Below, in pieces: positions 57,901 to 64,000 of a DNA stretch of 64,000 nt. The first letter of the stretch is position 1, and every line of letters begins with the position of its first letter. This DNA is from Blattabacterium cuenoti (GTDB taxonomy: Bacteria > Bacteroidota > Bacteroidia > Flavobacteriales > Blattabacteriaceae), in assembly GCF_014252075.1 (NCBI RefSeq), contig NZ_CP059209.1:420818-484817 (forward strand), read 5' to 3'. The position numbers were made by a program, and so were the translations under genes. The notes under the pieces were generated by a model. That model ran no database searches. It was given only the letters and a program-made list of their open reading frames with translations, and had not been told where the DNA came from.

Positions 57901-57974
57901 AGCCGGTAGAGGGATTCGAACCCACGACCCCGAGATTACAAATCACGTGCTCTGACCAACTGAGCTACACCGGC
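57901..57974 (-). tRNA. tRNA-Thr(UGU), anticodon stem with a U-U mismatch
   Basis: A 74-base cloverleaf: acceptor GCCGGTG/TACCGGC, D arm TAGCTC...GAGC, loop TTTGTAA giving UGU, T arm with GGTTCGAAT. The anticodon stem CGTGA/TCTCG has a U-U mismatch at position 29-41, and the T stem GTGGG/CCCTC has another at 50-64. It still folds and is the first tRNA of the cluster. Confidence 0.92.
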
Positions 57975-58013
57975 AAATCAAATTTATTCCTCACAATGGA
58001 AATCAGGGGAGTA

Positions 58014-58044
58014 CAAATCTATAGAGATTTTTATAATTCTCAAA
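58014..58044 (-). promoter_or_regulatory. Promoter of the tRNA-tuf-secE-nusG-rpl-rpoBC cluster
   Basis: On the minus strand TTTG (58041-58044), 19 bases, then TAGATTTG (58014-58021). This is an exact match to the known Bacteroidetes consensus TTTG-N19-21-TAnnTTTG. Transcription would start near 58007, about 33 bases before tRNA-Thr(UGU). It is the clearest vegetative promoter in the window. Confidence 0.75.
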
Positions 58045-58058
58045 GAAAATAATAAATG

Positions 58059-58703
58059 TCACAAAATTTTTGCATTTTTGATTCTGTTTTTAAATATGAA
58101 TAATAAAATAACACCAATAAATATAGACATGTCGGATAGATTAAAAACTGGTTTGAAAAATTGAAAATTTGTTCCTCCCAAAAAAGGAATCCAGTTAGGA
58201 AAATGAGTGTCTATTATAGGAAAATAAAACATATCGACTACACATCCTTTCATAAAGGATGCATATCCACCACCAACAAAAAAATTATTGATTTTAGATA
58301 TTCCTAAATAAGGAATCCATTTATGATATTCTTTACTATAAACTGTCCCTGTGTTAAATAACAATCCATATAAAGCACTATCTAAAAAATTCCCCATGGC
58401 TCCTGATAAGATCAAACCAGTAGGAATAGTTAAATAACTAGAAGATCCCTTTTTTACATTTTTATAAAGAAAAAGAAATATTAAGCTAACTAAAAAAAAA
58501 CGAAAAAAACTTAATAATATTTTTCCATAATATCCAGTTCCAAGATAAAAACCATAAGCCATTCCAGGATTTTCCACAAAAAAAATACAAAAAAAAGGAA
58601 AAATGAATACTCCACTCCCCAATTCAAAATGGGTTTTGATATAAATTTTTAAAATTTGATCTATTAATAAAATAGAAAAAACAACTAAAAAAATTTTTTT
58701 CAA
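58059..58703 (-). CDS. lspA: Lipoprotein signal peptidase
   Basis: Aspartic protease that cleaves prolipoproteins before the lipidated cysteine (for example LptE). The 214-residue protein has four hydrophobic helices. It carries FVENPGMAYGF and the two catalytic aspartates in GNFLDSALYG and GCVVDMFYFP. A loop insert before the second aspartate makes it longer than E. coli LspA (about 165), as usual in Bacteroidetes. It is last in the ileS-dksA-like-lspA run. Confidence 0.94.
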   Translation of the reverse strand: MKKIFLVVFSILLIDQILKIYIKTHFELGSGVFIFPFFCIFFVENPGMAYGFYLGTGYYGKILLSFFRFFLVSLIFLFLYKNVKKGSSSYLTIPTGLILSGAMGNFLDSALYGLLFNTGTVYSKEYHKWIPYLGISKINNFFVGGGYASFMKGCVVDMFYFPIIDTHFPNWIPFLGGTNFQFFKPVFNLSDMSIFIGVILLFIFKNRIKNAKIL

Positions 58704-58704
58704 A

Positions 58705-59100
58705 TTACTTATCTCTTTTTTCTACAAGTCTTTTTCCTTCTATACTTAAAGTAGTATGGGGGACAGCCATAAGACGTCCTTTAGGAATTAATTTTTTTGT
58801 TATCCGGCAAATTCCATAATCTTTATTTTCTACTCTAATTAAAGCAGCATTTAAACTTTTTATAAATTTTTGTAAGTGTTCCATAATTTGAGCATTCTGT
58901 TCCTTACTTAAAGTTTCCGATCCTTCCTCAAAAGCTTTAAAAGTAGGATAAGTATCATCTGTTCCATTATCCTGACTATTAGAAAAAGAATCTTGAAGAA
59001 TCAAGAAATCTTTCTTTGCTTTTTCTAATTTTTCAAGTATAAGTTTACGAAACTCTTTTCTCTCTTCCATAGAATACCTTTTTTCTCTTTTTTCCTCCAT
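58705..59100 (-). CDS. DksA/TraR-like protein without zinc cysteines
   Basis: A 131-residue protein with an N-terminal coiled coil (about residues 10-95) and the C-terminal globular end YGICRITKKLIPKGRLMAVPH. Only one cysteine of the four of the DksA zinc finger is left, a form common in Bacteroidetes. Members bind the RNA polymerase secondary channel; whether this one does is unproven. It is 1 base from lspA and 20 from ileS, the usual flavobacterial order. Confidence 0.85.
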   Translation of the reverse strand: MEEKREKRYSMEERKEFRKLILEKLEKAKKDFLILQDSFSNSQDNGTDDTYPTFKAFEEGSETLSKEQNAQIMEHLQKFIKSLNAALIRVENKDYGICRITKKLIPKGRLMAVPHTTLSIEGKRLVEKRDK

Positions 59101-59120
59101 TTCCTATATATTTTCAACTC

Positions 59121-62100
59121 CTATATATTTTCGACTTTTCGAATTTGTATATATAACATTAATTTTTCTCCAAAATTTTCTACGAAAAAAAATTCCATTT
59201 CCTTTCTTCTCATATTTTTTTCTTGTAAAAAAATATCAACAGAAAGAGTTTCTTGACAAAGAAAATCTTTGTTTTTTTGTACAATCGATTGTATTTTTTG
59301 AACAGTTTTTATATATATAAATATTTTTTGAACCACATCATAGTTACGTTTTTTTCTCAATCTTTGTATATACCTAATTAATTCTCTTATAAAGCCTTCC
59401 TCCAAAAGAGAATCTGTAATACGTAAATCTAATGCTATTGTTAATTCGTGATCAAATAAAATAGACCAGTTTTTAATATATTCAGTAGTAATTTTTACAT
59501 CTTCTAAAAAAAGATGAATTTTTTGATTTTGCAAAAAAATCACACATTTTTTATTCTTTTCTACTTCTCTAATTTTTTCTTGAGTAAATTTTTCTATAAT
59601 ATTGGAAATACTTCTAGTTAATTTTCCAAATTTAGGTCCCAAAGATTGATAATTCGGTTTAATATGTTTCACCAATTCCAAGTTTTTATAAGAATCAGAA
59701 AATTCTATTTTTTTCACATTAGCTTCTTTCATAAGAATTTCGGATGATTTTTCCAATTGAAAACGTATTTTTTCATCAGAAATAAGAATGATTCCCTTTT
59801 GCAAAGGCTGACGAATTTTAATTCTATTTTTTTTTCGAATAGAAAAAACCATGCTAATTATTCTTTGAATCAAAAACATTCTATTTTCTAATTCTATATC
59901 AATTAAATTTGGATTATAGTTAGGAAAACTAGTTAAATGAACGCTTTTCCAATTTTCTTTATTAGTAATAGAATTTAAATCCAAATACAATTTTTCAGAA
60001 AAAAATGGAATAATAGGAGAAGTCAACTTTGCTACAACAATCAAACATTTATAAAGTATTTGATATGCAGAAATCTTATTTTCTGTGTATTTCTCTTTCC
60101 AAAATCTTCTTCTACACAATCTTATGTACCAATTACTCAATTTATCTAATACAAAAGATGAAATCAAACGAGCAACTTTAGTTGGATTATAATTAGCATA
60201 ATAATCATCTGATTTTTTTATCAAATTGTTTAATTCAGAAAGAATCCAAAGATCTAATTCCGTATAATTTAAGCTCTCTTCTTCTTTGTATGAAAACCCA
60301 TCAATATTAGCATACAAAGCGAAAAAAGAATAGATATTATATAATGTTCCGAAAAATTTGTTAATTACGGTATAAATTTTCTCTACATTAAATTTGAGAT
60401 TATCCCAAGGTTCAGAATTAAATATAATATACCAACGTATTGCATCAGGACCATAATTACTGATTAAATCAAAAGGATTTATAGTGTTTCCTTTACTTTT
60501 AGACATTTTATGTCCATGTTTATCCAAAACTAATCCTGTTGATATTACATTTTTATATGATATAGAATTAAACAACATACTACTAATAACATGCAAAGTA
60601 AAAAACCATCCCCTTGTTTGATCTATCCCTTCAGAAATAAAATCAGCAGGGAATAACAAATTTTTATCGATATATTCTTTATTTTCGAAAGGATAATGAA
60701 ATTGAGCAAACGGCATAGCTCCAGAATCAAACCATACATCTACTAAATCTGACTCTCTTTTCATAGCTTCACCTTTGGAAGACACTAATATAATTTCATC
60801 TAGAATATGTTTATGTAAATCTATCTTATCATAATTCTCATTACTCATATCATCCAATATAAAATCTTTAAACACATTAGAAGACAAGAATCCATATTTA
60901 ATAGATTTTTTAATTTCCATAATCAATTCTTTAATTGATCCAATAACGATTTCCTCGTCTCCTTTCTCTGTCCTCCAAATAGGAAGTGGCGTTCCCCAAT
61001 ATCTAGTACGAGATAAATTCCAATCTTTTGTATTTTTTAACCAAGAATCAAAACGTTTTTTACCCGTAAATCCAGGATGCCATTTTATTTTTTGATTTAA
61101 AAGAATCATTTTACTTTTTATCTCTGTAGTTTTGAAAAACCATGAATTTAAAGGATAATATAATATTGGTTTTTCTGTTCTCCAACAATGTGGATAAAAA
61201 TGAACATGCTTTTCTGTTCTAAATATTTTTTGTTTTTTTTCCAAAAAAAGGATTATTTCTTGGTCTGCTGAAAAAAGATTTTCTCCTTCTGGATTCAAAT
61301 CTCTTTTCACATATTTCCCACCAAATCCATGAGGAAAATTTTTTAAAAATCGACCTTGCAAATCTACTAAAGGAACAGCTACATTTTCTTCATTTAAAAC
61401 TAACATTGGAGGAACTTTATATTTTTTAGCTATCATAAAATCTTCTATCCCAAATGTAGGAGATATATGAACAATTCCTGTCCCTTCATCTACGTTTACA
61501 AAATCTCCATCTATAACTTGAAATGCATTTTTTTCATTATAATAAGGTTTAAACCAAGGTAATAATTGTTCATACTTACTAAAGATTAATTTTTCTCCTT
61601 TAAATTCTTCCACTATTAGATAAGGAATTTTATTATGTTTTTTATCATTTGATATATCTATGTCTAATTCAAGATTATTTGAAACAGAATAAAATTTATT
61701 TGATGGTAGTATTCTATGAATTAATTTTTTAGAAAAGACGATGTTTTCTTTACAATAAGTATAAGCATTATAGGTACTGACTAAAACATAATCTATATCA
61801 TATCCAACGGCTAATGCTGTATTTGAAGGGAGAGTCCATGGAGTAGTCGTCCATGATAAGAAATAGATATCCCCTAAAACATTATTTAATTTTTTTGGTA
61901 AAGTATTTTTTTTAGCTTTAAATTTTAAAAATGGAGATATTTGTTCCACTTTTTTGTAGCTTCCAGGCATATTTAATTCATGGTGACTCAGTCCTGTTCC
62001 TGCAGCAGGAGAATAAGGTTGAATAGCAAGCCCTTTATAAATAAAATTTTTATAATAAAAATTTTTAATCAACCACCATACACTTTCTATATATTTTGCA

Positions 62101-62567
62101 TCACAAGTTAAAAAAGAATCATCTAAATCTATCCAATAACCTATTATTTCTGTAAATAATAACCATTCTTTTAATGATTTATCGACAAAATTTTTGCAAA
62201 TTTGATTATATTCTTTTACACTAATTTTTTTTCCTACATCATTTTTAGTAATTCCCATTTCTTTTTCAACATTCAGTTCTATAGGAAGTCCATGAGCATC
62301 CCAGCCTGCTTTTTTAAATACTTTTTTCCCTTTTAAAGTATGATATCTGCAAAAAATATCCTTTATAGTTCTAGATAATATGTGATGTATTCCTGGTTTC
62401 CCATTTAAAGAAGGAGGCCCTTCATACAAAACATATAAAAATGATTCTTTTTTATTAGAAAAATTAAAGTTATTTTGAATAATCTTATTTTTTTTCCAGT
62501 ATTGAGATATTTCTATGGTTATCTTATTAAGATCCAGCTTTTTATATTCTCTAAATCTTTTTAACAT
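59121..62567 (-). CDS. ileS: Isoleucyl-tRNA synthetase
   Basis: Charges tRNA-Ile and edits misacylated valine. The 1148-residue protein has YEGPPSLNGKPGIHHILSRT (HIGH-type), the CP1 editing domain, WFDSGAMPFAQ, EGIDQTRGWFFTL, KMSKSKGN, and an anticodon-binding region with a long C-terminal extension. This is the large, eukaryote-like IleRS class common in Bacteroidetes. It is the first gene of its run and is divergent from mutS. Confidence 0.97.
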   Translation of the reverse strand: MLKRFREYKKLDLNKITIEISQYWKKNKIIQNNFNFSNKKESFLYVLYEGPPSLNGKPGIHHILSRTIKDIFCRYHTLKGKKVFKKAGWDAHGLPIELNVEKEMGITKNDVGKKISVKEYNQICKNFVDKSLKEWLLFTEIIGYWIDLDDSFLTCDAKYIESVWWLIKNFYYKNFIYKGLAIQPYSPAAGTGLSHHELNMPGSYKKVEQISPFLKFKAKKNTLPKKLNNVLGDIYFLSWTTTPWTLPSNTALAVGYDIDYVLVSTYNAYTYCKENIVFSKKLIHRILPSNKFYSVSNNLELDIDISNDKKHNKIPYLIVEEFKGEKLIFSKYEQLLPWFKPYYNEKNAFQVIDGDFVNVDEGTGIVHISPTFGIEDFMIAKKYKVPPMLVLNEENVAVPLVDLQGRFLKNFPHGFGGKYVKRDLNPEGENLFSADQEIILFLEKKQKIFRTEKHVHFYPHCWRTEKPILYYPLNSWFFKTTEIKSKMILLNQKIKWHPGFTGKKRFDSWLKNTKDWNLSRTRYWGTPLPIWRTEKGDEEIVIGSIKELIMEIKKSIKYGFLSSNVFKDFILDDMSNENYDKIDLHKHILDEIILVSSKGEAMKRESDLVDVWFDSGAMPFAQFHYPFENKEYIDKNLLFPADFISEGIDQTRGWFFTLHVISSMLFNSISYKNVISTGLVLDKHGHKMSKSKGNTINPFDLISNYGPDAIRWYIIFNSEPWDNLKFNVEKIYTVINKFFGTLYNIYSFFALYANIDGFSYKEEESLNYTELDLWILSELNNLIKKSDDYYANYNPTKVARLISSFVLDKLSNWYIRLCRRRFWKEKYTENKISAYQILYKCLIVVAKLTSPIIPFFSEKLYLDLNSITNKENWKSVHLTSFPNYNPNLIDIELENRMFLIQRIISMVFSIRKKNRIKIRQPLQKGIILISDEKIRFQLEKSSEILMKEANVKKIEFSDSYKNLELVKHIKPNYQSLGPKFGKLTRSISNIIEKFTQEKIREVEKNKKCVIFLQNQKIHLFLEDVKITTEYIKNWSILFDHELTIALDLRITDSLLEEGFIRELIRYIQRLRKKRNYDVVQKIFIYIKTVQKIQSIVQKNKDFLCQETLSVDIFLQEKNMRRKEMEFFFVENFGEKLMLYIQIRKVENI

Positions 62568-62630
62568 AAGGGGTTTATTGTAATAATAAATTAAAAATCT
62601 TCTATTTTACTCTAAATAAATACATTTTGT

Positions 62631-64000
62631 ATGAATAAAAATAAAAACGATAACTTTTATTGTGAAAAAAAAGAAGAAACACCATTAATCAAGCAATATA
62701 ATGATATAAAAAATAAATATCCAAATACAATTTTATTATTTCAAGTTGGAGACTTTTATGAAATTTTTGGAAAAGATGCTGTTAAATGTTCTAAAATATT
62801 AAATATTATTTTAACGAAGCGATCTTCTATTCATCTAGCAGGGTTTCCTTATCATTCATTAAATACTTATTTACCAAAATTAATACGTTCAGGATTACGC
62901 GTAGCAATTTGTGATCAATTAGAAGAACCAAAAAAAGGAAAAAATATAGTTAAAAGAGGAGTTACTGAACTTGTAACTCCGGGTATAGCTATAAATGAAA
63001 ATATTCTAAAAACAAAATCGAATAATTTTTTAGCTTCTATTCACGTGGGGATAAACAACTTAGGATTAAGCTTTTTAGATATTTCTACAGGAGAATTTTT
63101 TATAACGGAAGATAAAAAAAATAATGTATTACAATATTTAAAACTTTTTAACCCCAGCGAAATTCTTTTTCAAAGAAAAGAAAAGAAATTTTTTGAACAA
63201 TTATTAAAAAATAAGTATTATACTTTTTTAATGGAAGATTGGATATTTGATTATAGATTCGCATATGAAAAATTAATATCCCATTTTAAAACCAATTCTC
63301 TAAAAGGGTTTGGAATTGATGATTTAAAATTGGGCATTGTTTCTTCTGGAGTAATATTGTCTTATTTACATAATACACAACATTTTAAAATTAAACATAT
63401 TTCTAACATACGAAGGATAAAAAAAGAAGAACATATGTGGATTGACGACTTTACTTTTCAAAATTTAGAAATATTTCATTCTTTGAACAAAGAAGGAGTC
63501 CCTTTAATTAACGTTCTTGACCATACAATCACACCCATGGGAGGAAGATTATTGAAAAATTGGATTATTTTCCCTTTAATAAATGTATTTCATATAAAAA
63601 AACGTCATAAAATAGTTCAAGAATTATATTCCAATAATTCTATCCGAAATTTTATAAAAAAAAAACTTAAAGAGATTCATGATATCGAAAGAATGATTTC
63701 TAAAATGGTTATTGGGAAAGTCTCTCCTCGTGAGATATATGCACTTCATAAATCTTTGATTTCTATCTCTAAAATAAAAAAAAATTTTTTATCTCAGAAA
63801 TCAAAAGTCCTTGTAGATCTTGCAAATTCTTTTCAAGAATGCAATATTATATCTGAAAAAATCGTTAATACCATACAGAAAAATCCTCCACATCAAATTG
63901 AAAAAGGAAAAGAAAATGTAATCATTAAAGGGTTTTCTAAAGAATTAGATGAAATTCGTCTTCTATATTTTTCGCAAAAAGAATATTTGGAAAAACTTTG
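62631..64000 (+). CDS. mutS: DNA mismatch repair protein MutS (3' end cut by window edge)
   Basis: Mismatch-recognition ATPase. The frame runs without a stop for 456 codons, to the window edge. It covers the mismatch-binding domain (VGDFYEIFGKDA, with the Phe-x-Glu motif in FYEIF), the connector, and the start of the core/lever domain (LDHTITPMGGRLLKNWI). The ATPase domain would follow outside the window. It is divergent from ileS across 63 bases. The start MNKNKNDNFYCEKKEETPL is reasonable; no better ATG is seen. Confidence 0.95.
   Translation, partial: MNKNKNDNFYCEKKEETPLIKQYNDIKNKYPNTILLFQVGDFYEIFGKDAVKCSKILNIILTKRSSIHLAGFPYHSLNTYLPKLIRSGLRVAICDQLEEPKKGKNIVKRGVTELVTPGIAINENILKTKSNNFLASIHVGINNLGLSFLDISTGEFFITEDKKNNVLQYLKLFNPSEILFQRKEKKFFEQLLKNKYYTFLMEDWIFDYRFAYEKLISHFKTNSLKGFGIDDLKLGIVSSGVILSYLHNTQHFKIKHISNIRRIKKEEHMWIDDFTFQNLEIFHSLNKEGVPLINVLDHTITPMGGRLLKNWIIFPLINVFHIKKRHKIVQELYSNNSIRNFIKKKLKEIHDIERMISKMVIGKVSPREIYALHKSLISISKIKKNFLSQKSKVLVDLANSFQECNIISEKIVNTIQKNPPHQIEKGKENVIIKGFSKELDEIRLLYFSQKEYLEKL

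Overview
The window is a very AT-rich, gene-dense piece of a reduced Bacteroidetes (Flavobacteria-type) genome. The content fits Blattabacterium, the cockroach endosymbiont: flavobacterial proteins (Bacteroidetes-type omega subunit, PUR/DUF3276 protein, long NusB, DksA-like protein without zinc cysteines, THX), flavobacterial gene order, a retained dapA step, and almost no mobile DNA. The genus is inferred from gene content and style; no database search was run. There are no insertion sequences, prophages, CRISPR arrays or rRNA genes, and no gene-free stretch longer than about 300 bases.

Layout. 1-1555 (minus): ribosomal genes rplM-rpsI-rpsB, rpsB cut by the left edge. 1752-3647: dnaK, divergent. 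3669-7530 (minus): rsfS-ftsH-cdsA-psd. 7642-8392: a broken biotin-protein ligase gene with two poly(A) frameshifts. 8408-11778 (minus): pyrG-yidC. 11930-13271: SRP RNA, then clpX, which is split by a 12-A tract. 13275-16386 (minus): lpdA, adk, obgE. 16540-20895: transaldolase, omega subunit, ferritin, dapA, an RRM protein and pncB. 20946-26338: miaB, a sigma-54 activator, lptE and secG, then groES-groEL, closed by a strong hairpin. 26392-29204 (minus): ABC transporter, PUR protein, KdsC-like phosphatase. 29302-31314: nusB-yajC-coaE-THX. 31311-34858: a zinc peptidase, NDH-2 and menaquinone genes. 34938-42194: idi, queD, gcvT, MATE pump, deaD, aroC, miaA. Then tRNA-Val and folC (minus) and glnS (plus). 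45261-57974 (minus): the tRNA/tuf/secE/nusG/ribosomal/rpoBC supercluster, headed by a consensus Bacteroidetes promoter at 58014-58044. 58059-62567 (minus): ileS, a DksA-like gene and lspA. 62631 to the end: mutS, cut by the right edge.

How it works together. The window is mostly housekeeping: transcription (rpoB, rpoC, rpoZ, nusB, nusG), translation and tRNA modification, protein folding and turnover (DnaK, GroEL/ES, ClpX, FtsH), protein export (SRP RNA, YidC, SecE, SecG, YajC, LspA), phospholipid and envelope work (CdsA, Psd, LptE, KdsC, ABC exporter), respiration (NDH-2, menaquinone entry) and a few biosynthetic steps (DapA, AroC, GcvT, PncB, CoaE, FolC, Idi).

I found no obviously new multi-gene system. 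The most interesting signals are: (a) three poly(A) tracts, in clpX (one) and birA (two), each exactly one A short of an open frame, which points to transcriptional slippage, decay or base-calling error; (b) glnS and the MATE gene, whose conserved N-termini extend upstream of any ATG, GTG or TTG; (c) a sigma-54-like -24/-12 element before groESL and a weaker one before dnaK, together with an orphan sigma-54 activator gene and ATGAC/GTCAT palindromes; and (d) a miaA frame that runs into the antisense of tRNA-Val.
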